In this document: one piece after another, positions 42,685 to 50,600 of the stretch
Numbering within the stretch: the first letter of the stretch is position 1
How the letters are laid out: each line of letters begins with the position of its first letter
NCBI GenBank assembly: GCA_012519705.1
Contig: JAAYPR010000034.1
Coordinates: forward strand, 1-64,000
DNA: 64,000 nt
From: Campylobacteraceae bacterium
GTDB taxonomy: Bacteria; Campylobacterota; Campylobacteria; Campylobacterales; Campylobacteraceae
Direction of reading: 5' to 3'
Notes under the pieces: model-generated
Told to the model about the DNA's origin: nothing
Databases searched by the model: none
What the model saw: the letters and a program-made list of their open reading frames with translations, nothing else
Program-made: the position numbers and the translations under genes

Positions 42685-43880
42685 TGGAATTAGAAATTTT
42701 ACACGCTCTTAGAGACCCAGCAGGAGTTCCATTTTATCCTGTTGTGTTTCAAGGCTTATATATATTAACCTGGGCTTTACACGCTCTATTTGTATTTTTA
42801 TCGTTAGGGGCTATGGGTGCGTCTTTATGCATCGGAATCAAACATAAAAACGATGGCGAAAACTGGCAAACATTAAGAGCACACTTAATCCAAGTAGGAA
42901 AAATAAGCGTATCTTTACTTATAGTTTTAGGAGTTGCTCCGCTACTGTTTGTTCAGGTAATTTATGATCCAAACTGGTATACGATTAACACTCTATCAGG
43001 AGTTTGGATTGTTGCGTTTATCTACTCATTATTGGTTGCGTATATTATGTTTTATTGGTATTACTTTGCAAACAAAAAAACAGGCTCTAGCGGTAACGTT
43101 ATAGGAACTATCTCTTTTGTGCTTCTAATAGCTTGTGCTCTTATGATGCACGTGTTTTCAGTTGAGGGAATTCAACCTGAGATGTGGAAAGAGTGGTATG
43201 CACCAAACGGTGTAGTTGACACTTCTGGAACAAACTTCCACACAGAGCCACTTAGATACATCTTCCTTATGTTGCTAGCTGTTCCGGCTGTGGGGCTGTT
43301 TTTACAAAACTATGGTGACTTTATAAAAACAGGTAGTCACTATGATGGCTCTCTTTCAGCTTTAGCAAAAGAAAAAGGTGCTAAAGTTACAAACATCGGA
43401 CTGATTTTAAGCTTAGTTGCTTTTTTTGTTTGGGCACTTTCAATAGGTAAAATGTTTGATATTTTCTCTATTGTGATTTACGCTCTTTTTGGTGCTGTGA
43501 TACTACTTTCACAAAGAACTAAAAACAGCTATATCTCTTCAATCGCATTTTTTGTTCTTCTACTTGCGATTTCGGGCTTTAGAGAGTATCTAAGATATAA
43601 AATTATGTTTAATTTAGGCTATGATGTTTACGCTTATCCAGTAGATTTAGAGTGGCCTTCAATCATAATGTTCCTACTAACATTCCTCTCTTTAGGTGGT
43701 GTTGGAGTTAGTTTCCTAGCAACTCTTGCTTGGAAAGTTGGAAAAGGTGGCGGGTACTTTGATGCTTCAAAAGACAAAACAGTCTCTAGACTAGCAAGTG
43801 CTACTGTGTGGATTTTAGTTATTTGGTGTGTTGTTTACTTTATTTGGGGATTTTTCTACCTATTTAAAAATACACTATAA
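42684..43880 (+). CDS. Partner membrane subunit of the bd-like oxidase (CydA'-like)
   Basis: 398 aa with about nine helices, overlapping the previous gene by one base (TAATG). It does not look like CydB: instead its second segment, WALHALFVFLSLGAMGASLC, copies the CydA first-helix pattern including the His (H33). That suggests a CydA paralog, as in the CydAA' pairs described in archaea. A later MMHVFSVEGIQPEMW segment and a C-terminal helix follow. It probably forms a heterodimer with the heme-c subunit. The homology judgement is by eye. Confidence 0.7.
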   Translation: MELEILHALRDPAGVPFYPVVFQGLYILTWALHALFVFLSLGAMGASLCIGIKHKNDGENWQTLRAHLIQVGKISVSLLIVLGVAPLLFVQVIYDPNWYTINTLSGVWIVAFIYSLLVAYIMFYWYYFANKKTGSSGNVIGTISFVLLIACALMMHVFSVEGIQPEMWKEWYAPNGVVDTSGTNFHTEPLRYIFLMLLAVPAVGLFLQNYGDFIKTGSHYDGSLSALAKEKGAKVTNIGLILSLVAFFVWALSIGKMFDIFSIVIYALFGAVILLSQRTKNSYISSIAFFVLLLAISGFREYLRYKIMFNLGYDVYAYPVDLEWPSIIMFLLTFLSLGGVGVSFLATLAWKVGKGGGYFDASKDKTVSRLASATVWILVIWCVVYFIWGFFYLFKNTL

Positions 43881-43884
43881 AAAT

Positions 43885-43908
43885 AAGGGGGCTTTTTAGC
43901 CTCCTTTT
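43885..43908 (+). terminator. Terminator of the bd-like oxidase operon
   Basis: AAGGGGGCT / AGCCTCCTT with one G-U pair and a TTTT loop, followed by a T-rich stretch, four bases after the stop codon. Confidence 0.85.
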
Positions 43909-43999
43909 CTTCTGTTTTCTTTTTTAAATTTAATCAATTTTTTTATAAAAACTAAACTATTTTAAACTGATATAAACAACATATCTACCAATCTCTTTG

Positions 44000-44079
44000 T
44001 TGCGGGATTTTATAGAAACATCGGTTAACGCCGAGTGATTCTCTTGTTTTGAGTGAAGTGAAAAACCGTGGCAATCCAT
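44000..44079. repeat. Nested palindromic repeat, copy 7 (long, degenerate)
   Basis: Begins GTTGCGGGATTTTATAGAAA, ends ACCGTGGCAATCCAT, and is about twice the normal length. An internal TCGG-TTAACG-CCGA hairpin and a GAGTGAAGTG stretch suggest an element inserted into or recombined with another. Confidence 0.6.
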
Positions 44080-44090
44080 ACTCTCCACAC

Positions 44091-44204
44091 CGTCATTGCG
44101 AGATTTACGAAGTAAATCGTGGCGTCTGCAGCAAAGCGTCTCGGCAGTCTTTAGTTGCGAGGCGAAGCCGTGGCAATCTGAGTGCGAAGCACGAAGTAAA
44201 ATCT
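44091..44204. repeat. Nested palindromic repeats, copy 8 (composite)
   Basis: Starts CGTCATTGCGAG with inner hairpin GATTTAC-GAA-GTAAATC, loses the far arm (GTGGCGTCTGC), then resumes as TTGCGAGGC-GAA-GCCGTGGCAATCTGAG and a third small hairpin GTGC-GAA-GCAC. At least two fused members. Confidence 0.7.
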
Positions 44205-44257
44205 AGACTTTGAATTTAAAAAGAGATTTAAAGCCAAATTTAAAAGAACTCTCCACG

Positions 44258-44295
44258 CGTCACTCCGAGTTTGTGAAACAAACGAAGCAATCTAA
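44258..44295. repeat. Nested palindromic repeat, copy 9
   Basis: GTCACTCCGAG ... CGAAGCAATCTAA with a perfect inner hairpin GTTTGT-GAA-ACAAAC (44269-44283), the same inner stem as copy 4. The left arm has mutated (ACTCC for ATTGC), so only the inner stem still pairs. Confidence 0.8.
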
Positions 44296-44391
44296 TAATT
44301 AAGCCATAAAACACATTAGAACCAAATTTAAATAAACAAAAGAAATTTTTTAAAAACTAGATTTGCCAAATCTCACTCTAGAATTTCATAA

Positions 44392-44432
44392 ACTAGATTG
44401 CCGCGCTTGCTAACGCAAGCTCGCAATGACGC
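44392..44432. repeat. Nested palindromic repeat, copy 10, inside the yjbR 3' end
   Basis: ACTAGATTGCCGCG ... CTCGCAATGACGC with a perfect inner hairpin GCTTGC-TAAC-GCAAGC (44405-44420). It supplies the last codons and the stop of the truncated gene on the minus strand. Confidence 0.85.
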
Positions 44433-44712
44433 ATGAAGAGTGCTTTTTATTCATATGATAAGCTGGGAAAATCTCTTTGCTATCTATCAAAATATTTACT
44501 AAGTTTGGGTCGCATTTTAAATTAAGTATAAGTTTTTTACCACCTTCAAGCCCAAACTTAGAAGCGTCTAAATCCATCAAGAGAGCAAGCCATTTCTCAC
44601 TTCTTTTTTCTCTAAAAATAGCATTTGTAGGAGTTGTAGCAAATGGAAACTCAGGTTTTACACTAAAATTTTTATCTATAAATTTATAAATTTCAGCTCT
44701 TTTTATACTCAT
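44410..44712 (-). pseudogene. MmcQ/YjbR family protein, 3' end replaced by a palindromic repeat
   Basis: 100 aa. The body is typical of the small MmcQ/YjbR (CyaY-like fold) proteins: EKWLALLMDLD, LILNLKCDP, then FPAYHMNKKH. In the family a Trp and about 15-25 more residues follow HMNKKH. Here the frame runs into copy 10 of the palindromic repeat and ends SSCVIASLR, the reading of the repeat itself, stopping in its inner loop. The lost C-terminal strands make function doubtful. These proteins are thought to bind DNA but are poorly known. No remnant of the missing end is seen beyond the repeat. Confidence 0.75.
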
Positions 44713-44780
44713 TTTAACTCTTAAAAAATAGTTTGCTTATTTATATATTTTCTTATGTAAATTTTAAATATCTAAGCTTA

Positions 44781-46382
44781 CTACTCTTTTCTAACCTTGC
44801 TTTTTATAAAACTACTCTCTATTTCAAACCTATCGCCACTCATCGTCTCAATATACCAGTATTTTCCAAGAGTTGAAATAGCTTTTATATTATAAAGTTT
44901 AGTAGCGTTATTTTCTAATTCTTCCATATATGTTAAGCAAGTCTCTGGCGTTGTTATGGCTTTAATCTTTTCTTTAGGCTTATCTTCACCATCCTTATTT
45001 ATAAATGTTAAATTACCTTCTATAAATTTTATCTTTTTACCTTTTGTATCTATTTTTGTATTATTTTCATCTACAAATTTAATACATCTCTTACTAATGT
45101 CACTTAAAGAATGTTTTTTATCTGTATCTTTTTTATATGCATATGTTAAATTTCCATCCACATAAGAAATTATTTCTATATCAAGATTTTTACAGATGAT
45201 TTTGTCGTTCTCATCAATCCAGCATGAAAAATTACCACAGTCTGTTTCACATATTATATCTCTTGGAAGATGCTCTTTTGCTTCTTTGCTAAGAGTTATG
45301 GAACTATAGTTAATATTTCCAAAATTTAGTTTTTTTACAATTTCTAAATTTAGAACCGGCAATAAAATAAAAAAATTAAACAATGTAAATAAAAATACTA
45401 CTACTCTAAATACATATATATTCTTAATTATCGTTAAAACAATATATATAAAAATTAGTAAGCTAAAATAAACAACTAAAACCACTAAGCGTAATTCGCT
45501 ATCCTGTAGACTTACCATTAGAACATCGTAACTAAAAAGAAATGCGAATACCAATATTAAAAAAGCTAAAATAAAGTATAGAGATGATGCAATAATAATC
45601 TCGAATTTTTCATCGATTTTTATCTTATTTTTTAAAAAAATAGGTATCAAAAAAGCTAAAATAATTAATAAAATAGCTATATTTAATATATTATTAATAT
45701 GTTTGCTATCAGCTGCCACATAAACAATGAATACAATAATAACAGTTGCAATTATTGTTAGCATAACAAAATAGTCTTTTTTTATTATTTTTTGCCCGTA
45801 TAATATAAAAAACATCTCTATAAATCCAAAACAAGCAAAAGGAAGTAATAAAAACAAGAATAAGTAAGTTGCACCAGCTATTCCAAGCATAACAATCAAA
45901 TAAAATATTTCAAGACCTTGTATTTGCGGTATATATTGATATTTCTTAAAAAAATATGGAATAAAAATCATAAATCCTGCGAAGAAAGATATAGATATAA
46001 CAAGAAACTGATTTTGAAATAATTTAGTTGCTTTTTTAAAAGTATTTTTAGTAAAATTTGAAAATTCTCTATCTCTTATTTTTTTTATGTACTTATCAAA
46101 GTGTTCTTTTAGCAATGATTTTCTAATTTTATTGTTTTTTTCTAGAATTTTGATTTGATGATAAATTTCTTGATTAGTCTGCTGTAAACTTAAGCTAATT
46201 TTTTTATAATTATAGTATTGTAAATTTTCATATAACCCTATCTTTTTCTTCAGTATAGAAACTAAAATATCTTTGTTCTTAGAATCTACAACATAATCCA
46301 AACTATTATTAAGACACTCAATTAATTCTCTACACTCTTTTATTTCTTTATCTCTGTTTATTAAAATTTCTTCAAAATCCAT
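44781..46382 (-). CDS. Large membrane protein of unknown function
   Basis: 533 aa from the ATG at 46382 (AAAAGGAA eight bases upstream); an in-frame upstream start would overlap the next gene and is rejected. A Lys/Glu-rich, helical N-terminal domain (1-110) is followed by about seven to eight hydrophobic helices (about 120-340) and a C-terminal domain of about 190 residues with short repeated phrases (SYVDGNLTYAYKK, KFIEGNLTFINK) and several Cys (CETDCGNFSCW). I recognise no family. Base composition looks even more AT-rich than its neighbours, consistent with an accessory gene inserted beside the conserved mnmC block. Confidence 0.7.
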   Translation of the reverse strand: MDFEEILINRDKEIKECRELIECLNNSLDYVVDSKNKDILVSILKKKIGLYENLQYYNYKKISLSLQQTNQEIYHQIKILEKNNKIRKSLLKEHFDKYIKKIRDREFSNFTKNTFKKATKLFQNQFLVISISFFAGFMIFIPYFFKKYQYIPQIQGLEIFYLIVMLGIAGATYLFLFLLLPFACFGFIEMFFILYGQKIIKKDYFVMLTIIATVIIVFIVYVAADSKHINNILNIAILLIILAFLIPIFLKNKIKIDEKFEIIIASSLYFILAFLILVFAFLFSYDVLMVSLQDSELRLVVLVVYFSLLIFIYIVLTIIKNIYVFRVVVFLFTLFNFFILLPVLNLEIVKKLNFGNINYSSITLSKEAKEHLPRDIICETDCGNFSCWIDENDKIICKNLDIEIISYVDGNLTYAYKKDTDKKHSLSDISKRCIKFVDENNTKIDTKGKKIKFIEGNLTFINKDGEDKPKEKIKAITTPETCLTYMEELENNATKLYNIKAISTLGKYWYIETMSGDRFEIESSFIKSKVRKE

Positions 46383-46416
46383 AAAAATTCCTTTTTTAGC
46401 TACTTCCCAAAATATT

Positions 46417-46743
46417 CTACAACAACACCCCAACCCCAAGAGTTAGGCTAAGTGAGATTATCGAAGAGAGAAGTCCTAGATATAGGCTTTCGCTATTTAT
46501 GATTCCATGATATAAAAAGTGAGTAAAAACCCCTGAGATAAAAGCAACTAGAATTATTAAAGCTCTTGATAGAACCGGATGATGGATAGTTTTATAAATG
46601 CTTACGAGTGTAAGAACTGAGAGAAAAAACCAAAAAAGAGCTGTAAAAGCCTCATCAAAAACCCTGCCGTTAAGATAAGCATAGATGTTTAAAACAAGGC
46701 AAACAGCCCAAATTATTACGACATTAATCTGCCAGTTTTTCAT
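46417..46743 (-). CDS. Small membrane protein of unknown function (108 aa)
   Basis: Three to four hydrophobic segments spread over 108 residues, with no charged domain of note. The ATG at 46743 lies 20 bases inside the end of the upstream gene, with a weak ribosome binding site, implying coupling. It ends 34 bases before the large membrane protein, so all three genes of this patch probably share a transcript. No family is recognised. Confidence 0.65.
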   Translation of the reverse strand: MKNWQINVVIIWAVCLVLNIYAYLNGRVFDEAFTALFWFFLSVLTLVSIYKTIHHPVLSRALIILVAFISGVFTHFLYHGIINSESLYLGLLSSIISLSLTLGVGVLL

Positions 46744-47140
46744 CGCTGTTTTCTAAGCTATTTTCTAAACCAGCCTCTAAATTTGAATTATTTTTATACT
46801 TTTTATTTGTAAAAGTTTCAAATTTATACTGTAAAAACACTACAAGACCTGCAAAAACTAGCATGGTTAAAAAAATTAAAATAGTGTTTTTAAATATTAG
46901 TGAGCCGTTTATAAACCCAACTACAAAAGAAATCCCTAAAGCTACTGCAAAAGGGTGCTTTACAACATTTTTTTCGCCAATCCCAATAACCACCAAAGAG
47001 ATGATATAAACAACCAAAATAAGCCCTAAAACTATAATCTTAACATCTCTTAAAAACTCACTACTTGACTTTCCAAAAAGTGTCCAAACAGCCATAAAAA
47101 CTAAAAATAAGACTGAAATTATCAACAAATTTTTCTTCAT
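46724..47140 (-). CDS. Small membrane protein of unknown function (138 aa)
   Basis: Four hydrophobic helices (about 5-20, 33-52, 63-78, 84-104) followed by a hydrophilic tail rich in Asn, Glu and Lys. It overlaps the mnmC stop by 4 nt (ATGA), so it is an appended member of the conserved mnmC-amiA operon. No family is recognised. The pattern of overlapping small membrane genes suggests that they act together with the 533-aa protein. Confidence 0.68.
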   Translation of the reverse strand: MKKNLLIISVLFLVFMAVWTLFGKSSSEFLRDVKIIVLGLILVVYIISLVVIGIGEKNVVKHPFAVALGISFVVGFINGSLIFKNTILIFLTMLVFAGLVVFLQYKFETFTNKKYKNNSNLEAGLENSLENSDEKLAD

Positions 47141-48981
47141 ACTAAACCTTTTTTTAACTTTCTTACTAAAAACCGAGCCGGATTTAGAGCGTCTAAAATA
47201 TCTTTACTAACGCAAAATGGTCTATTTAAAATCATATCAGTTAAAATTTCAGCTCCCATTATAGCAGTTCCAAGCCCCCTAGCCCCGTGAGCTGTATTTA
47301 TATAAACATGCTCTAAATGCTTTGGATAAAGGCTTGAGTTTTTACTCCAAAAAACGTCTTTATAGTTTTCTCTAAACCACTTCTCATCATGCAAAGCCCC
47401 AATTAGTGGAAACCTATCTCCGCTATATGAGCGAAAACCAACTTTTGAGCCAACTATCTTAGCCTTTTTACCACCTAAAAACTCCTCGATACTTTCTAGG
47501 TTTTTAACATCGTCAATGAAGCGTGGCTCCATAGCGTAATCTTTCCTATCATAAGTTGCACCGATGAGCTGGATGCCTTCTACTTCTGGGCAGATATACC
47601 CTTTAGCACTTAGTGAAAACTCGGTTTTAATCTGCGGTTTTATCCACGTAACCTGCCCTCTAACTGAGCTTATCTGCATACTCTCATCTAAACTTAGCCT
47701 TGGCTCAAGCCCTGAATTAAACAGCTCTTCGCTATAACTTCCCATAGCAAAAACTATAGCGTCAGTGGCTATCATCTCGCCATTTTTAAAAGCAACCTCA
47801 TAACCACTATCTACTTTTGTAAAGCTCATAAACTCATAGCCAAGTAAGACATTTAGTTTTTTAGCTAGTTTTTGGCAGAGTTTTTTAGGTCTTATAGTTG
47901 CACCATTTTTTATAAAAACGCTTGGATATGGCGTATCATCTTCTAAAGTGAAATTTGAGTTTTGGTATCTTTGAGCTAGCTTTTCATCATGAGCAAAAAC
48001 TTTTGCGCCGCTGAAATTTGAGTGTTTTTTAGCATGTTTTTTATAAAACTTTACTGCTAAATTAAAAGCACTCTCGTGCATTTCACCTAACAAAACGCCT
48101 TTTTGAGTGATGAGTGGAAGCAAAGCGCCGATTAAATTCCCGCTTCCATTTGTGGCAACTTTACTGTTTTTCTCAGCTACTACAACTTCAAGTCCTGCTT
48201 TTTGAAGCTTTAAAGCAGTCACCAACCCAGCAATCCCAGCTCCAATAACTAGAACTTTTTTGGGTCTGTTTTTAAATTTAGGTCGGCTATAAAAAATCTC
48301 TTTTTTTACATCTTCAAATTTAGTGGTTAAAACAGCCCTTGTCATCTCTCTTTTAGTGCCGTAACCTTCTAAAATTTCTACTTCAAACCCACTCTCTTGT
48401 AAGTTTTTATGAAATGCTTTTGTGCTTGAATAGGTGGCTATTATAGTTCCCGCTCTGCTTAAACTTGCAATGCCTTGTATGGTTTCTAAGTCCCACATAT
48501 CAGGGTTTTTGCTTGGTGCAAACCCATCCATAAACCACACATCAGCTTCAAAATCTAAATTTACCAAAGCCTCTTTTATATCGCCAATATAAAGGTCTAG
48601 GATGATGTTTTTTGAAAAATAAATTCTATTTAGACCAACGGTTAGGTTCTTTAATTTTTTAATGAGTTTTTTAGATGAGCCTTCAAAAGCACCTAAGTTT
48701 TTATAAAACTCTCTTAAAACTTTTTTTGGTAGTGGGTTTTTCTCTATGCTTACAAAGTGTAAAAACTTCTCACTTTTTTTAAATTTATCAGCTAAATTTA
48801 AAAAATTTAACCCCGCACCAAATCCAGCCTCAGCAACTATAAAATAACTCTGTCTATCCCAAATTTCATCCACCGCACTTTCAAATACAAATTTACTCTC
48901 CTCCAGTGGTGAAACCTTGCTAAAATAGACATCGTCAAACTCATGGTTATACAAAATACTCTCTTTAAATGAAACTTCCAT
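47137..48981 (-). CDS. mnmC: tRNA 5-methylaminomethyl-2-thiouridine biosynthesis bifunctional protein MnmC
   Basis: 614 aa with two domains. The N-terminal SAM-dependent methyltransferase (about 1-225) contains EAGFGAGLNFL and VWFMDGFAPSKNPDMW. The C-terminal FAD oxidase (about 237-614) contains VLVIGAGIAGLVTALKL and RGLGTAIMGAEIL. The two finish the mnm5s2U wobble modification from the cmnm5 intermediate. ATG 48981 is preferred over TTG 48987, though both lack a strong ribosome binding site. It begins inside or next to the amiA stop. Confidence 0.93.
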   Translation of the reverse strand: MEVSFKESILYNHEFDDVYFSKVSPLEESKFVFESAVDEIWDRQSYFIVAEAGFGAGLNFLNLADKFKKSEKFLHFVSIEKNPLPKKVLREFYKNLGAFEGSSKKLIKKLKNLTVGLNRIYFSKNIILDLYIGDIKEALVNLDFEADVWFMDGFAPSKNPDMWDLETIQGIASLSRAGTIIATYSSTKAFHKNLQESGFEVEILEGYGTKREMTRAVLTTKFEDVKKEIFYSRPKFKNRPKKVLVIGAGIAGLVTALKLQKAGLEVVVAEKNSKVATNGSGNLIGALLPLITQKGVLLGEMHESAFNLAVKFYKKHAKKHSNFSGAKVFAHDEKLAQRYQNSNFTLEDDTPYPSVFIKNGATIRPKKLCQKLAKKLNVLLGYEFMSFTKVDSGYEVAFKNGEMIATDAIVFAMGSYSEELFNSGLEPRLSLDESMQISSVRGQVTWIKPQIKTEFSLSAKGYICPEVEGIQLIGATYDRKDYAMEPRFIDDVKNLESIEEFLGGKKAKIVGSKVGFRSYSGDRFPLIGALHDEKWFRENYKDVFWSKNSSLYPKHLEHVYINTAHGARGLGTAIMGAEILTDMILNRPFCVSKDILDALNPARFLVRKLKKGLV

Positions 48982-48983
48982 AA

Positions 48984-50600
48984 TCAATTCTTTAAAAAAT
49001 AGGCATCAATGCCGTCTGCTATGCCTTTAGCAACTGCGTTTTGATACTCTTTTTTAGCTAAGTTTTTTCTATCGCTACTATTTGAGATATATCCAACTTC
49101 AACTAAAACCGCAGGCATAGTCGCCCCAACTAACACCCAAAATGGTGCTTCTCTAACTCCGCCATCTTTTACACTATATTTTTTCTGAGTTTGGTTTAAC
49201 ATATGCTTTTGGATGTCGATAGCAAGCTTGTTTGAAGCGATGATTTTTTCTCTATTTAAGAAATTTAGATAAGTCTCTTTTGAGAAATAGTTCATATCCT
49301 CAATGTCCCCTTTGTTCTCAAGAGCGGCTGCGTTTTTGCTTCTCTCGCTTCTTGCTGGACTTAAAAAAAATGTCTCAATTCCTGATAATTTTCTCCCAGC
49401 ACTTGTTGATGGGCCTGCATTTACGTGAATAGAGATAAACATATCAGCCTCTTGCTTGTTAGCATAGGCAGTTCTGCTTTTTAAGTTTATAAACTTATCC
49501 GCACTTCTTGTATATAAAACTTTATATCCTCTGCCTTTTAAATCATCTCCCAATTTCTTAGCTATATATAAAACTATATCTTTCTCTCTAAGCCCACCGC
49601 CAACTGCCCCTGGGTCTTTGCCGCCATGTCCTGGGTCTAAAACTATGATTTTAGACTTTTTAATTGTTTTTATAGGAACTGGCTCTAGTTTTTGAGCTGT
49701 TTTTTTAGAGTCTGTCTTTTTAACTTCAGCTTTTTTTGAGTCTGTTTTTTGTGCAGTCTTAGTAGGTGCTTCATAGCTTCCTTTGATGCTAACTATTACA
49801 CTATTTTCGCTGCTTTGCAACTCTATATCAAATTTATCATCTTTTGCAACAACAAAGCGTGAAGTAGTTTTATCAAACTGTGCTACTCTTATCTCTTTAC
49901 TTAAATGGTCGTTTATCCTAGTTGTTTTTGATAAATTTTCAGCTTTAAAATCAACTACATTTCTATACAAGTCACCTTTTAAAGCAAACTGCTTTATTTC
50001 GCTTTCCATTACTGGACGGTTGAAATTTAAGATAACTCCATCATCTGTTTGTTGAACCCCTAAAAGTTTAAGCTTAGTGTCGTATGAAACCTGCTTTTTG
50101 GGCTCTTCTTTAGCTTTTTGCTCATTTTGTGAGACTTTTTTTGCTTCTTGACTGGATTCTTTTTTAACTACAGTAACTTTTGGCTCTTCTTTTTTAGTGT
50201 CTTTTTTGATAGTTTCTTGTTTTTTTGCTTCTTTTGGTGTGCTTGAGCTTTGTTGTATCTCTTTTTTAGAAACTGGCTTTAAATTATCCAAATCGACAGT
50301 TTTTAGCTTGTAGTTTTTAGAGCTATCCCCTAAGGAGTTAAGCTCATTTTCATATCCGGCGTAATTTAAACCAAGTGCTTTTGATGAATAAACAAGCCTC
50401 TTTAATGCACTTATTCTATTATCTTTGTTGCCACTAATAGTTGCATCAAGATAGATATCTTTTATCTCATTATGAAGACTCTGTTTTACCTGTTTGCTTG
50501 AACCATCGAAGCTATTGTCAAATTTTTGAAAACTTATATGTGTAGCATTCAAGCAAACAAAAGTAAAAAAAATAAAAAAAACCTTAGCAATTCTCGCCAT
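48984..50600 (-). CDS. amiA: N-acetylmuramoyl-L-alanine amidase (Amidase_3)
   Basis: 538 aa. A signal peptide (VFFIFFTFVCLNA) is followed by a helical region, a low-complexity Lys/Glu/Ser linker (about 110-175), an AMIN-like domain (about 178-275, LGVQQTDDGVILNF) and a zinc amidase domain from about 315 with VLDPGHGGKDPG, the REKDIVLYIA helix and FISIHVNA. The last part has VEVGYISN. It splits stem peptides from MurNAc to separate daughter cells. An envC-like gene and ftsEX, its likely activators, are in the same gene run. It overlaps the NMO gene by 17 nt. Confidence 0.93.
   Translation of the reverse strand: MARIAKVFFIFFTFVCLNATHISFQKFDNSFDGSSKQVKQSLHNEIKDIYLDATISGNKDNRISALKRLVYSSKALGLNYAGYENELNSLGDSSKNYKLKTVDLDNLKPVSKKEIQQSSSTPKEAKKQETIKKDTKKEEPKVTVVKKESSQEAKKVSQNEQKAKEEPKKQVSYDTKLKLLGVQQTDDGVILNFNRPVMESEIKQFALKGDLYRNVVDFKAENLSKTTRINDHLSKEIRVAQFDKTTSRFVVAKDDKFDIELQSSENSVIVSIKGSYEAPTKTAQKTDSKKAEVKKTDSKKTAQKLEPVPIKTIKKSKIIVLDPGHGGKDPGAVGGGLREKDIVLYIAKKLGDDLKGRGYKVLYTRSADKFINLKSRTAYANKQEADMFISIHVNAGPSTSAGRKLSGIETFFLSPARSERSKNAAALENKGDIEDMNYFSKETYLNFLNREKIIASNKLAIDIQKHMLNQTQKKYSVKDGGVREAPFWVLVGATMPAVLVEVGYISNSSDRKNLAKKEYQNAVAKGIADGIDAYFLKN

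Larger units (their letters stand above)
43909..44409. other. Gene-free gap filled with palindromic repeats
   Basis: About 500 bases between the oxidase operon and a converging broken yjbR gene. It holds at least four elements of the same nested palindrome family as at 21.2-21.8 kb, some degenerate or fused, in AT-rich filler. No ORF or structured RNA gene was recognised. Confidence 0.75.
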
